Below, one piece after another: positions 44,121 to 63,078 of a stretch of 64,000 nucleotides of DNA. Made by a program: the position numbers and the translations under genes. Below the pieces are notes generated by a model. The model worked only from the letters and a program-made list of their open reading frames with translations. It ran no database searches and was not told where the DNA came from. Source of the DNA: Coffea arabica (lineage: Eukaryota > Streptophyta > Magnoliopsida > Gentianales > Rubiaceae); contig NC_092312.1 of assembly GCF_036785885.1 (NCBI RefSeq), positions 10,434,001 to 10,498,000 of the forward strand, given 5' to 3'. Position 1 is the first letter of the stretch. Every line of letters starts with the position of its first letter.

Positions 44121-47100
44121 TCATCGACCTTCAATCATTGGAATACTAACTTCATTTATGGAACCATTGCATATACAAACCCCAGATTGGAAATGATCAT
44201 GTAGACACCAAAATTTTATCTTTTTTATTTTTTTTTTGTTTCATCGGAAAAAAAAAAAGAAAAGAAGAAAAGAAGTGTTAAAAGAAATCAAATCAGTTTT
44301 TGCAAAAAAAAAAAAAAAAAATTGGGAAGCCACGCGCGCCATTCCTTCTTCTTCGTACGAAGAAGATGAAGCAGAAACAGTACAAGGTCTTGCAGCAAAA
44401 TTTCTTGGCCTTTTTCCATTCTTTTTTCTTCATTTTTTCGCTCCATTGGATCACTCCAGTACCAATCCACCTGGATCTAATCTAAACATCAGGAAAATCC
44501 CAGGACAAAGGCCATCTAGTGGCTCAAAAATCATCAAGAAAAATGCAGCTCCAATCTCCTCCCTTAGTTCTAGGTTTTGGGGATTTTGTAGCTATAAAAG
44601 GTCCTAAAAACAGCCCTAAAGGGAGAGGAACAAGGGGATGTGGCGGAAGAGTAGATAGAGAGAGAAAAGAGAGAGAAAAAGGAAGAAAAGAGAGCAGAAA
44701 TTTTTCCAGAAAATCTTGAGCCAGGGTTGACTTTCTGACCCAATTTCAGCTCAAAACCCGACATCAATTTAGTTATTTATGGAGTTTTCTTTGTTGCTAC
44801 ACCATCTAAGTTTGTAGAAGGGCAATTTTTGTTCACAAAACTTCAAGAAAAACAGTCTCCAGAATTCTCAAATTTTGGCTCGAAATCAGCCAGTCGTCAG
44901 CACTTGGATCTTCGTTAGCAAAGATTTGCAGCTTCAGGCCTTTCATTTGGACGCGATTTTTCACGTTGTTTTGGCTCCATAATACCTTAAGAGGTAACCC
45001 TCCCTCACTTTCCTCTCTTTTCCAACCTGTTTGCACGTAAAAGATCAAGAAATCTGGTCCCCTTTTTGTTCATGGTGCATGAGTTTGTGATTTTGTGCTG
45101 GGATCTGGAACTTGCATTTGGTAGCAGAAATCTTGTATTAATGGTTGGGGAGGTGCGTGATTTTGGATGGGATTTCAATCTAAACTTGCGGTTTGTTCCT
45201 TTTATGCAAAAATTTGGTAAATGATTATGGAGGTTTCATTTGTGTTGTTGCGGCCCTTCAAAGTTGCAGAGGATAGTTGCAGAAGCACACGGATCCTCAA
45301 TGCCACTTTTCCGGTGGGAAAAGTGACAATTCAGTACCACCTCCATATTTATGTCAAGTGTCCTATTTATTTAAATTTCTTCTACCATTACCATTATATG
45401 ATAAGTGAAATTATCACTGAATTTGGTACCAAGTAGTGGCACCGAAGATCCAGTTGTTGCAATTGTTGCAGAAGAAGCTTTCTTCGAACCAGTTGCATGT
45501 GACTTTCTAAAATTGCATTTTGGTCCCAATTTTTAAAATAATCTTACATTATGGCCCAAAAACTTCTGCAAATGAACCATTTGGATCCCTTTTAAATTTT
45601 AATCATATTTTGCATTTTTCAAACATGTTTTTGGTCAAGTTAAATCTGGATTTTAGGAGATAATTAGGGCTTAATTAATTTTTGGTAGATTTAATACCCT
45701 GTTGGGCTTAGTAAAAATAGGTTAAGACTTGGGTTAATGTTTTCTTAGGGCTTTTGGGCAGATTAATGCTGTGGATTTTGATAGGCTTGTAGCATGGGCT
45801 TCAGGGCCAAAGCCCATGCCACTTGTGGTTGGGTTTAATTGGTAAAAGGGTGGGCTGATCCGCTTCATTTTTCTTGGACTTCCTGCCGGGCCAAGTGGTC
45901 TTGGCCCAAATAGAAGTCAGACAATGACCCAAAGGCCCAATCCCTTAAGTGATCTGGTGACAAAAATTGCAAATCAGTCCCTAGACTTTTTAGTAATGGT
46001 GATAAGTCCCTAAAAACCTTTAACTGCTTTCAATTAGGTCCCTATTTTAATTGCATTTTGGTTCCTAAATTTAATTTTGACCTCTAATTTTTGTAATAAT
46101 TACAATTTATTCCTCAAAATTTTCTTAATTTTTATAATTAGGTCTCTAACAGATTTGATTTCTTAGAAAGAAGTTGATTTTCTTCTTTAATTATTAATTA
46201 TATTTCATTTGAATGCTCAATTGATAGATTTCATGTTTATTTCCATTTTTTTATGATTTATTAGTTAATTAAATTGGTACCTTGATCATTTTTGTTAATT
46301 TTGGAGTTAAATAGGGCAAATCCAACCCACATTAGCTACTATTTCAAGGGAAGTATCTTCTTTTATTATTTTAAATCCTCTTATGTGCTCTTATGTGTTT
46401 TTATGTGTGTAATTGCATGTTTTTGAGTGATTTTTCTTTTAGTTATTCATTTTATTTGTTTTAAGTTTCATATATTTAATTTAATTTTGGTGATTATTTG
46501 AGAGGCATTTAAATGTCAAATTGCAATAGTTAGGTTCATGACGTGTATTTAGTTAGAATATGTAATAGATAGGTTCAAATTTTGCCTAAAATATATTTAG
46601 TTAGATAAATATAATAATTAGGTTATTATTTTAAATTTCCCCGTTTAGATTGTAATTAATGTCCCAAATGTAATAGTTAGGTACTTATGTGTGTTTATTT
46701 GCTTGTGTGCTTGTATGTCTATGTGCTTACGTGTTTTACTCGCTTTCTTAGGAGATTTGCATTTAGATATTATGCTTACGTGTTATGTGCTCTATGTGCT
46801 TACATGTTTGCTTTAATTACGTTTATATGATTTCTTACATTATAAAAAATGCATGATATCACCACACTAGTCCAACGCTAGTTGTGGCTATTCTCCCCGA
46901 TTTCTCACTAATCCAACGCTAGTGAAGACTTGTTGAAATGGGCTAGTTCAATACTAAACCCTTTAGGCCGTCCACGCGCTAGAATCACATGCTTGCGTGA
47001 CATTCACTACATTTCATACATATTTTCTACGTTTTAAGATCTTTACCATTTTGCATGATATTTCCTCTGTATGTATATCCCTTATCCTTATGTGTAATAT

Positions 47101-48754
47101 GTGACATTTAGACTTGCATTCTATTTAAGAAAAATTAGAAATAGGTTAGTTCACCTGCTTGAATAGATTAGGGGAGCTGTCCTTCAAATATGGGAAATGG
47201 ACGAGTATGGCTTCTTAACCTTAGCACGCTCGTATTTCCTCTATAAGAAGGAAAATTGAGTCACGAATCTTAGTCCCCTGTACCCGTTATGTTGCATTCC
47301 TTTTTTTTAGGTCACGTATTTTTATATATTATAATTTTTTCTTTTCTTCGAGTCTCACTCTTTGCATATTTGTGACCTTTCTAAGAATTATTTTGGGCAT
47401 CACAATTAATGTGATTTACACCGATTAAACTTTGAAGAGATATTTCGACCATTTCGATATCCATTAAGTTTAGGTTTGCATTCATATAGTAACATCCAAA
47501 TGTAATAAGTTTTATAGGTTAAATTAAGAAAATTTTCGATTAAATCACGCAACTAGCCTTGACTAGTTTGAAAGGGTGCCTTGGATTTTATCCTTGCCTT
47601 CCCTTTTTTCAACCGTGACTCCCGAACCCTTTTTTTCTCATTTTTTGAAGACTTGGAGTCGTTTAAAAAGGATTTTCTCAATTTTTATTTAAAAATTTAT
47701 TTTTAGGTGACTTGGTACACCTACTCAATACCAAGTGACAACTCCTATTTTTCTTAAAAACCCTTTTTAGACTATTATTTTGGGCCAAAACCATAGCATT
47801 TTTTAAGTCCCATTTTTTGTCATTTTTCTTTATTTATTCTCTAAAAATCAAAAACTCATTTTTACTCAAAAATAAATCAAAAATTTATTTTTATAACCCG
47901 TAATTTTATTTTTCAAAAAATGAGGCGCTGACGGATCATATTGAAGCAAGCTTTGAAACGTAAATGTCCTGGTTGAGGATGTTCCATTTCACTCTCTGAG
48001 ACCACGCTATATTTTGGTAGAGTAAGAACCTCGAGGGGCGGGGGAGTCACTTTCTTAAGTGCACATTAAAAACGTGAAGAAGACAACTGTCGTCTGATTA
48101 AATTTTTCACCTCAAATTCTCCGAGATGCTCTCAGGTCTATATGATGAAGAGACAAAAGTTTTAACCTTTTTAGAGGCCAATAAAATGGACAAGGAAATC
48201 CGAGAAAATTGGAGGGGCAACGCAAAGGGTGAATCGAGTTTTAGAAGATTCAGGGGTGCAAACATTGAAGAAAACTAATGAACTACTAATACCTTTGCTA
48301 GCCTAATATACTGATGTTTGGATCATTTGCCCACCATCATTATTCAGGAAGCACTTCAGCTAAACAAAATATAACACAGACGGTGCATAGCTGAATCAAG
48401 GGCCGCGCAAGATGAACGATAATTACAAAATATGATATAGACCACATTTTGTTTTGTTGTTGTGTACACCTATACTTGTTTAATTTCATGCTCTAGTGCA
48501 TTGTGTTTGTGATTTTCAAAACCATAATGTCTGCGTTGTTATGATGTTTTACTCACTGAACTAACTGTTTTACACTTTGACTGGTAATGCAAATTGAATT
48601 CCATCTAGCTCAGTCCTGGTTCCCATAGCAGAAGAACACACAGGAACTTAACTGTACTCACTAGCTTAGAGTGAAAAATTCGATTGAAACTTTTAAGTGT
48701 AATATTTCAGTGAAGTAACAGAAGGATATTTACTGAATAGGAATTTGTCCAAGC
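44121..48754 (-). pseudogene. Collapsed G-type lectin receptor kinase relic (copy F)
   Basis: Exon 7 remains only in its last part, 44121-44199 (stop at 44121-44123) and 47939-48000, split by the 3.7-kb insertion at 44200-47933. It also lost about nine bases near 47967. At 48000 exon 7 breaks off (ACTCTCTGAG) and jumps to DNA resembling intron 4 of C and E (about 48110-48730). This is followed by the last 21 bases of exon 4 (48734-48754, GAATTTGTCCAAGC) with the donor site at its border. Exons 5 and 6, most of exon 4 and everything upstream are missing. It then joins the 3' flank of copy E, so at least two deletions shaped it. It is non-functional. Confidence 0.85.
44200..47933 (+). mobile_element. 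Probable solo LTR of a large LTR retrotransposon
   Basis: 3,734 bp starting TGTAGACACCAAAATTTT and flanked by the 5-bp duplication GATCA (44195-44199 and 47934-47938). It ends GGCGCTGACG, so the expected terminal CA reads CG. No retrotransposon protein is encoded and no internal long repeat is visible. A relative, inverted, lies at 55737-59480. The 5-bp duplication, TG start, 3.7-kb length and lack of genes fit a solo LTR left by LTR-LTR recombination, perhaps of a Ty3/Tat-like family. A TATA-like CTATAAAAGG lies at about 44593. A non-autonomous element without LTRs remains an alternative. Confidence 0.65.
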
Positions 48755-49185
48755 ATTACTTTTATGAAGTTAAACCTAGCAGAAAAATGGTTATACCCTT
48801 TTCAAACAGAAAGTCTAATGCTATTAATAGCAGCCATATAATCAAGAATTCTCATTCTTATGGTCCAATATTTTTCTCCCTCTCAGCCATATAATCAATA
48901 GTTCTCATTCCAAAATATGGACTTGATGCATAAGCACTCTCTATGATTCTATCCGCACAATAACACTAGTTTGGAAAGAAAAAGGAAAAAAAAGAAGAAG
49001 AAAAAAACCGATACTCTGCTATAGACCACCAATCTTGAGTGGATTGTATTATGTTAAAATATGGTAGCGATTCACTACATAAGAGTTAATCCGAAATCTG
49101 AACCTTAATTACGTTTATTTATACAATGGTTTTAGTACGAGCTAAATTCACTTGTCCTATCCGCGTTTTATCTTGTGTTGACAAC
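48755..49185. other. 3' flank of copy E
   Basis: The segment resembles the region around 26690-26790 (AAAAATGGTTATACCC) and family 3' flanks. It includes an A/G-rich run (about 48975-49010). No gene is seen. Confidence 0.5.
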
Positions 49186-54789
<5,604 letters not shown>

Positions 54790-55736
54790 TAACTGTGCTC
54801 TATGTTTTCTGTGCTGTCTCTCTAGGCCAAAGGAGTTATAGGACCCCTTTCTTCTTCCTCTCTTCTTCTTTCGCCTGACACCAACCTGACAGACAATGAA
54901 CTTGACTTTTTCATTCCCTTACGGAGAGGGCAAGGTGGCTTAATCGGATATCATCTTGCAGTCTAATTCTGTTGTTATGTCAATAATTATGATTTGACTC
55001 AATCCCTTCCCAGATAATGTTACCACAAGTTCCTAAGCAGCTGCACTCGTTCCATTCAAAGCAAAAATATGAAAAAGCTCTAAGTCGACCAAAACTTCAA
55101 CTTCTAACAAATCTGCAGAAATGTTAGAGCACAAATATAAGTATCTATATATGTACAGATATGCATATTATCCGTATGTGTGTGTTTGTTTAGATATTTT
55201 CTGATGATGGAACTCGGAAGAGAACCACAGAAGAAAGAACAGCAAAGAAGAGGATGGGAAACAAGCGGACAATTTACGAGCAATACTCCCAGTTGACCAT
55301 TAAGACTTGGCCTTTAAATTTCAGAGATAACGGATGTTTCCTACTTTCCCCTAGCATCGTCAAAGTTGGACTGCTGAAAGGTAACAAGTCGGATGTTTCC
55401 TTTTGTTGTTCAACAGTCCAGTCGTTTTATCGATCTCGAATGGCAGAAAATGGGTTCTGACTTCCAGTCAACAGAATAATACAAAATATAGGATAAATTA
55501 TTATTTACTAGCGGTGGTGTTTTTATATTATCACATGACCCTTTTAACATTCGAAACTATTCGAATAACCTCTTGTAATTTTGTGTAAAGTAAAAAAATA
55601 GACGAAAAGCAAGTGAAATTATGGCGATTGATCCAAATGTTTTCTAAAATTGCGCGTGCTAGTATTATAATACCCACTTGACTAGTCGGTTGTTTCGCAT
55701 ATATTTTCATAATTTTCTTTATGATTTTATGCAAAG
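54790..55736 (-). promoter_or_regulatory. 5' flank of copy E
   Basis: The first 250 bases resemble the upstream DNA of other copies (AGGCCAAAGGAG; TTGTTATGTCAATAATTATG; CCCTTCCCAGATAATGTT). No promoter element can be assigned with confidence. A partial MITE (GGATAAATTATTATTTACTA, from about 55492) is cut by the element that starts at 55737. Confidence 0.45.
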
Positions 55737-58700
55737 TGTCGCACCCCACTTTTGAAAAATAGAAAAAAGGTGTTTTAAAAAAATAGATCTTTTTTATTTT
55801 AGAAATAAATAAAGAAAAATGGTCTCAAATAGAATTTAGCAAATGCGATGGTTGGGCCCAGGTAATAGTCTAAAAGGCGTTTTTAAAGAAAAAATAGAAA
55901 TCGTCACTTCGTACTGAATTTAGGTGTACCAAATCACCCAAGATATATTTTAAATGAGAAAATAATAAAAATCCTTTTAGATGACTCCAAATTTTTGAAA
56001 ATAAAAGAAAAGAGTTCGTGAGTCATGTTTGAAGAAAGGAAAGGCAAAAATTTGATCTAAAACACCCTTTCAATCTAATCAAGGTCAGTTGCGAAATTTA
56101 GTCGAAAATTTTCCTAATTTAACATATAAAACTTATCATATTTTGGATGTTTCTATATGGATGCAAGTCTAGACATAAGGACTATTGGGAGGGTCGAAAT
56201 GTTTTTTCAAAATTTAATTGGTATCAATCACATTAATTGTGATGCCCAAGGATGATTTTTCAAAGATGTCAAGAAAAATACAAAAAGATAAGACTCAAAA
56301 AAGGAAATTATAATATTTAGATAAATATACATGGTCTAGAAAAAAGGAATGCATCATGACGGGTATGGAAAACTGAAATTCATGACTCAATTTTCCTACT
56401 TAAAGAAGAGTAATAGTGTGATAAAGGTAAAAGTTATACTTGCCCATTTTCCATATTCAGAGGGTAACTTTTTTAATCTAGTTAATCAAATGGACTAGCC
56501 TACTTTTAATTTCTTAAAATAAAATACAATTCTAAATAATAGGGTCCAAACATATAGAGGATAAGGGAATAAAAGTGGGGGAAACGTCATGCAAATTGAA
56601 AATAACCTAAAAATACGAAAAAATACATGAGATGCAATAAATGCCACACAAAGTATGAATCTACCACAAAAACGGCGTAAAGGGTCTAGCACTGAACTAA
56701 CCAATTTCTAGAAGTTCTTACTAGCGTTAGACTAGTGAGAAATCGGGAAGAAATGTCACGATTAGTATTGGACTAATGTGGTGACGTCATGCATTTATTA
56801 TAAATAAACAAAACATATAAAATATAATTAAAGCAAATAAACACATAAAACATATAGAATATGTAGAGCACATAGCACATAAACATAATATCTAGATGTA
56901 AAACTATAGAGAAAGCTAATAAACATATAAGCATACAAGCAGACAAACATGTAAGTAAATAAAAACTAACTATTTCATTCGGGATCCTAACTACAATTTA
57001 GAAGGGGAATATTTGGAAATAATAAATCTATCTATTATATTTATCAAACTAATTATATTTTTGATAAAAATAATATCTATCTATTACATGGTCTAACTAA
57101 GTACATTATTTGGACACATATCTATTACAATTTGACATTTAAATATCTCCCAAATAATCATCAAAAATTAAATAAAACAAATGAAACTTAAATGGATAAA
57201 ATTAGTAAATGAGAGAAAAAGCATTCAAAACATGCTTCAAAATATGCTTCACACATAAAAAAACTTCAAATAATAATAAAAGGACCTCTCTTGAAGTAGT
57301 GGTTAAATGAGGTAGAATTTGCCCTATTTATACTTCAAAACCAATAAAATAGTCAATGCACCAATTTAATTAACAATTTAAAAGAAAATGTAAATAATAT
57401 AGCAAATTCACTTTATTTATTTCAAAGAAATATGAATGAACATAAAATTCGTAAAATTTACTCATTAAATGCATTTAAATGAAGCATGATTAACAATTAA
57501 AGAAGACAAACAATAATACTTGAGAAATCAAAACCATTAGAGACCTAATTGCAAAAATCAAAAAATTTTTAGGAACAAATTATAATTTTGAAAATATAGG
57601 GGTCAAAATTGAATAAAAGATAAAGTTTAGAGACCAGAATGAAATTAAATTAAGGTCCTAATTGAAAGGAATTCGAAATTGTAGGACCACAATAAATTTA
57701 CTTAAAAGAGAAGGGGCCTAATTGTAAAATTTTGCTTATGGTTTCTTAAGAAAACATTATTGGGCCATTTTATTTTATTTTGGGTTAAAAATCTCTTCGG
57801 CCCAAGACAAAAAAAGTATCCGCCCATCATTTTTAAAAACCAAATCCAACAAAAGAAATATTGGGCCTAACATCATAGCCCATATGCAAACCCAAACAAA
57901 ACAAGCCTTGGCCCTGTTTCCAAACCCAAAAACATACCCAATTTACATCTTAATTGATCAAACATAATAGGACAAAAAAAAAATAATTGGAGCAAAAATA
58001 GAAGAGAAAATATCAAGAATTTTCCGGCCGTCGACTGCCAAAAACTGGAAACATTCAACCCAAATTGGCTGAAATATCGCCGGAAGTCCTTTTTTCTAAC
58101 TTTTGAGACCGGATCTTTTCATATAAATGCTTCCCATGATCTCATGAATTGATTTAAATATCAAACAAGACCATCAAACACTATAAATTATGAGAAAAAT
58201 GAGATCTACGGCACAAAACTTATGTAATGACTTAAAATCTCATAAAAAGCGTTAAATCCACTGAGAGAAAGGGTTATAATTACCTAAATATGTTTGAGGA
58301 CTCTAAACAACGTGGAGAAACTCAAAAAAAAAACAGCTCCCAAATGCGGAAAACGAACCAAGCAAGTTCTTGCTGCAGTGGTCCAAGTGCTCAAATTCAA
58401 GGGGCTTGCAGACGTTTTTGCAGGGAATTTTCAAATAACAATTTCTCTCCTACAAGCTTAGATGGTGCAACAGCAAATATTCCGCCAAACAGATGTCAGA
58501 TCAACTCGAAAAGTGTAGACGAACAGGGCTGTTCGGTCAGCCCTGGCTCAATTTTTTCTAAAAACAGTTTGGAGGAGCAAAGTTTGGGCAGAGATTTGAA
58601 GGGTTTATGTTGGTTTTTTGCGAAAGTTTTCAACATAAAAGTTATTCCCCTCTGTCTCATCAAAATGAAGAAAGAAAAATCACTCGAATCCGATCTACAA

Positions 58701-59480
58701 CGAAGGAAAAAGCCCCTCCAAACTAGGCTGGTTCACCAGCTTTTTTCCAGAATTTTTGCAGGTGAAAATTTTTTTTTTCCTCGCTTTTTCCTCTCTCCTA
58801 GATCCTATGGCGGCTACCTTTTTTTCCTTTTTCCTCTCCCCCTCCATAAATACTCTCCATTAGCCTTTTAAATGAAACAAAACCTCTTAAAACCCTAAGA
58901 ATAATGGTTAGATGAAACCAAGGTTTTGTGGCCATATTTGGTCCATTTCATCTTGTTTTGCCAGCTGTTGCTTGAGAGATTTTGGGTGATTAGGTGTCCA
59001 AGTACTTGCTAAACTTGGAGGGAAAGAAAACAAGAAGCCAAAACGAATTTTAGTTGCCTAAAAAAAAACAAAAATCCAGCCTTCCTCGTTGCTGGTTTGC
59101 TGCAGAAATGGAGGAAAAACAAGAGGAAAATCAACCTTCCTCGTTGCTGCGCGAGATTTTTTTTTCTTTTTTTTTTTTAAAGAAAAACAAAGAAATGGGT
59201 TGATGGGCCTCTTTTTGTTTTCTTTTTCTTCCAAGTTTTTTGTGGGTTTTGTTTGAGTTTTTATGAAGTTTTTGCTTGGGCTTTGTTTAAGTTTTGGATT
59301 GGATTTTGTTTGGATTTGGGGGGAATTTGGTTGGGTTAAAACAAAAGAAACTCTACTATTTTTCTAATTTTGAAAATTCCATATTTCTTTTCTTCATTTT
59401 CCAAACAAAACAAAAGAAAAATGATTTTACTAAAAATAAAAATAAAAATAAATAAATTATCAAAATTTTTGGTGTTTACA
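55737..59480 (-). mobile_element. Probable solo LTR, same family, inverted
   Basis: 3,744 bp with TGTCGCACC...GGTGTTTACA ends and the 5-bp duplication CAAAG (55732-55736 and 59481-59485). On the minus strand it starts TGTAAACACCAAAAATTTTG, like the element at 44200. Many blocks match along the length, such as the ACTAGCGTTAGACTAGTGAG region (about 56721) and the final CTATTTTTCAAAAGTGGGG. No transposon protein is encoded. It is best explained as a solo LTR. Confidence 0.68.
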
Positions 59481-60019
59481 CAAAGTGATTAGCTCCTCAT
59501 TAAGTTTAGTACTAAAGTAATAGTAATGCTAAAAGAAAAAACTAAAGCAAGAGTAATAGTAACATTTCAACTAAGGACGTTAAGAAGTATTGGCAAAACC
59601 AGGACCTATGGCTAGTGGAGGCAGCATTATACACCTAACAATATGTTGTTATTGTGCAAAGAAAATTTTGATTAAAACTTATGTATTATTGTGAGCTTTT
59701 TGGTGTTGTAAAAGTATTGAAGTTATTTCTTATTTGAGTAGTAATTAATTTTGTGTTTTAATAGCTTTAAAAGATTAGTAATGTAAAAGAGAATGTCCAA
59801 AAGAAATTGGTTGTTTAGGGAGATCATGCGAGGAGAATGAGGATTTCTTATAATATAGTGAGGCAATGTAAAGGGAAAAGGATATTTTTCAAAATTAAAG
59901 AGGTGTAATTATGATAAAAAAACATAAGAATTTGTAATAGTTTTGAGGCTATTTTTTAAATTTTGTAAAGTTGAGGAGGGGGAATTGCCCACCCTCAAAG
60001 CGCAGTGCGGCTCTACCAC
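59481..60019. other. Intergenic, nothing recognised
   Basis: AT-rich sequence without a plausible coding frame; it resembles decayed repeat DNA. Confidence 0.5.
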
Positions 60020-61040
60020 AAATTTTTTTTTTGGTAGGAAAGACTTGCATAAAATAAAAGGAAATGTTACAACTTAGCAATGTATCTGGGGAAATAGACT
60101 CCCCTCAAATCATCAGACAAAATAGATCCTAAGCTGAGAGGACAGGAATCTAGAAGTGAAAAAGAACACAAAAGCTTTTCACCCAACTTTGCTAGTGCAT
60201 CTGCTCCTCTGTTCGCCTCTCTGTAGATGTGCTTCACTTGCACTTGCTGGAAATTAGAGAGAAGGTACCTGCAATCATTTAAGATAGGGGCAAGGTCATG
60301 ACCTTCAGGAATTGAAGCGTTTAGCATGTTAAGGACAACTTCACAATCGCATTCAACAATCAAACGTTGGATATTCAATGATCTTGAGATTTCGAGTCCA
60401 TCTCTGATGGCCCAACATTCTGCAATCAGATTGTTGGTGAGGCCGAGCTTTTGAATCGACCCTTTAATCCAAGTACCATGATGGTCTCTTATCAGGGTCC
60501 CGTATCCATCGAGGCCAAGATTGGGTGAGCAGGATCCATCAAAATTCAGTTTAAGCCATTCTCTAGATGGTGGAGTCTATCCAATGAGGGCCTGGCTTTT
60601 GGGTAGGGGAAGGGGAGAACGGCTTGGATCAATAGCGACAAATTCAGCAGCTAGATTTAAAGCCTGAATGTAAGGGAATTTCCATGCTCTAATGGGTTCG
60701 GACAAAAATTTGTTTCTATTGTTCCAAAGTACACAACAAGAGAAAGCAAGAATGACGTTCCAAGAAATGGAACCGTAGAGGGAAGGGGAGGAATTTTCGC
60801 AATTTTGAAGGAGCAAAATGTTAAAAGGTATCCAAGGGTGGTGAAAGAAGGAAGGCTGTATTTTATCCCTGAACTCTAAGGCTCGAGGACATCCTCTCAC
60901 CACATGATCAGCATCTTCTAAGAAATGGTTACAGAAAGGACAAGAGATGTCAGGGATAATATGCCGGTCGAAGAGGTGTTGCTTGGTGGGAATTCTCTGT
61001 TGGGCTAACAACCAAAGAAAATGTTTATATTGAACCGTTT
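60020..61040 (-). pseudogene. 3' end of a LINE non-LTR retrotransposon
   Basis: The minus-strand frame enters at about 61040 with KHFLWLLAQQRIPTKQHLFD, the zf-RVT module that follows plant LINE reverse transcriptase, with its zinc ligands in CPFCNHFLEDADHVVRGC. It continues to a TAG at 60577-60579, then on in the same frame through an RNase H-like domain to 60067. Catalytic acids are visible in KLNFDGS, IAECWAI and VECDCEV; the helix REANRGADALAKLG follows. The TAG stands where relatives have Trp before the RNase H domain. A poly(A)-like run (T run on the plus strand, about 60023-60034) marks the 3' end. The RT and endonuclease parts are absent, as expected after 5' truncation. Confidence 0.82.
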
Positions 61041-61756
61041 CCTTCAGTCTGTTCATAAAATTAAGAACAAAGAAGTCATATGAATACTTTGAAACCTTAA
61101 GAACAATCATGTGGCAATAGAGAAAAGGGTTAATCACATTTTATCCTTTTAAAGAATATCCCATTTTTCAGTTTATCTCCTAACCTTTAATTTTGCTCAC
61201 TTAAACCCCTTTAGAACAAAATTACCTTTGCATTATTTTGACTTTTCATTTACCTTTTTTTCCTTTCTTTTATTTTTTTTCTCTTTCTTCTTCATTTAAT
61301 TCTTCCTCTTTCCCACAAAAATTTTCACCTTAATGATTGAAATTAAAAAAGAGAAATTACAGAGATCTATCTTCTCCTTAAATGATTAAAAAAAAATTCA
61401 AATCACTTTCCTAAAATACAATTTTTTTAGCCTTTCAATTCTTTTAATTTTAGTTTTTCCTCTTTCCTTTCTAGTTTCTCATTTTGTTCTCAAGAAAATA
61501 TCTTAAGATGAAATTGTGACATGATTAATAATCATCAATTAAAATTTGTGACATGTGGCATCATACAAAAAATTAAAATTAGTTTTTGATACTTTTTAAA
61601 CCTTCACTCAGAAATATGCAATTACAAACTCAAAACAAAAATTTTCGTTGAAATGGAATTTCTATTAGGAATGATGAAAGAGAGACGGAAGAGAAAAAAA
61701 TATAAAAGAAAGGAAAACAATTTCATCTTATGATATTTTCTTGAAAATAAAACAGA
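61041..61756. other. Intergenic repeat-derived DNA
   Basis: It contains pyrimidine-rich filler and a loose inverted pair (CAAGAAAATATCTTAAGATG near 61490 and its complement near 61725), suggesting a decayed foldback element. No gene is seen. Confidence 0.45.
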
Positions 61757-63078
61757 ATTTTGATATCATTTCCTTGCATAATTCTATTGTTATGTCAATA
61801 ATAATGAGATCACTCAGTCCCTACCCAGATTATCTTGAGCACAAATATGCTATTAAGTATTGACTCGGTTGGTTCCATAAAAGATAATGCCTTGATCTCT
61901 GTTACTTCTAAGCTTAAGCATCTGTTTCAGAAAGGAACCTGCACCGTCCTAGTTATTCACTCTGTCGACCAAAATAAAGAGTTAGTGACGTGTATAACAG
62001 CTAGATCAGGCATTCAAATCGTTGAACAGGGAAATAAAATATCCAACATATAGATTCTTCCATCTTATGATAGGAAGAGTAAAACAGAATAAAGAAAAGC
62101 CAAGACAGAGGGCGGATATGAATTACTGAACAATTTACATAATATGTAGCTTAATTAGTTGAGTCGTTGACCATTGGTTACTTGGTGTTTAAGCATGGCA
62201 AGTTATAGGTACCTTCAACATTATTAAAGTTGGACTGGTGGAAGTTTACACTTGAACAGCAGTCTTCAGCTTCATGAATTGAAGGTTGCTTGTAAATTGG
62301 AACTGTTTCCTTCGTAGACAATAATCAAAAGAGCTTCTGTAAGAGCTAGATTTTTTTTGGATAAATTACTTATTACCCCGTGATTTTATATAATACCAGA
62401 TGATCCCCCTAATGTTTTAAAATAACCACATAACCTCTCTGTGATTATATATAAAGTGAAAAAATGGATGGAATGCATAATAAATTAAGGCATTTATATC
62501 AAACGCGCTTTAAAAGTGCATATGATAAAATCTTAATATCCATATAACCTCTTTATGATTTGTATAAATATTCACTTTACCTCCTGTGAATTTTGCATTT
62601 GTCTACGTAATCTCCCTATACTTTTATACAAGATGGTTAAACCATGATTGATTTAATATTTAAGTAAGGATACTATTTAAATATTAGAGAGGTCATGTAG
62701 CAATAGATGAAATCATAGGGGGTTGTATGTAATTACCCTTTTTAATGTTTTATCTGATGAGAGGAAATGGGAACTTTTACGTGCATGATTTCCATGCAAT
62801 TTGCAAATTGTACACTGAGGATGCTAGTTGAAAATGGAGGTACTTAAATTTGATATGTATTTTTGGCCAGCCCTGAATTTTGTGAAGTAATTTGTTTATC
62901 CACTGAATGCCAGTTTTCAAGGAGTAGAAGAGATCAGAGTGATTGTTATTCGGATAAATATTGAAAATTTTTGTTATTTGATAAATCAATCATGGTATCT
63001 GATGATGGGCGCCCTAAAAACATGAACGCTCAGTTTTCCCCTTACTTGGTGCTTTTGTATGCTGATGGAACATTTAAG
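61757..63078 (-). repeat. Second copy of the 5' flank of gene A, without a gene
   Basis: From GATATCATTTCCTTGCATAA to about GATGGAACATTTAAG the segment follows 7748-9113 closely, with point changes and a gap of about 60 bases opposite 8630-8690. It includes the MITE-like repeat (62360-62740). The gene-proximal edge of the homology lies about 170 bp upstream of the deletion junction of copy A. No kinase exon is next to it: the left neighbour is repeat DNA. Confidence 0.85.

Noticed and set aside
58290..58871. 193-codon frame inside the right solo LTR
   Set aside because: It is antisense to the element, shows no known domain, and no equivalent frame is evident in the sister element at 44200-47933.
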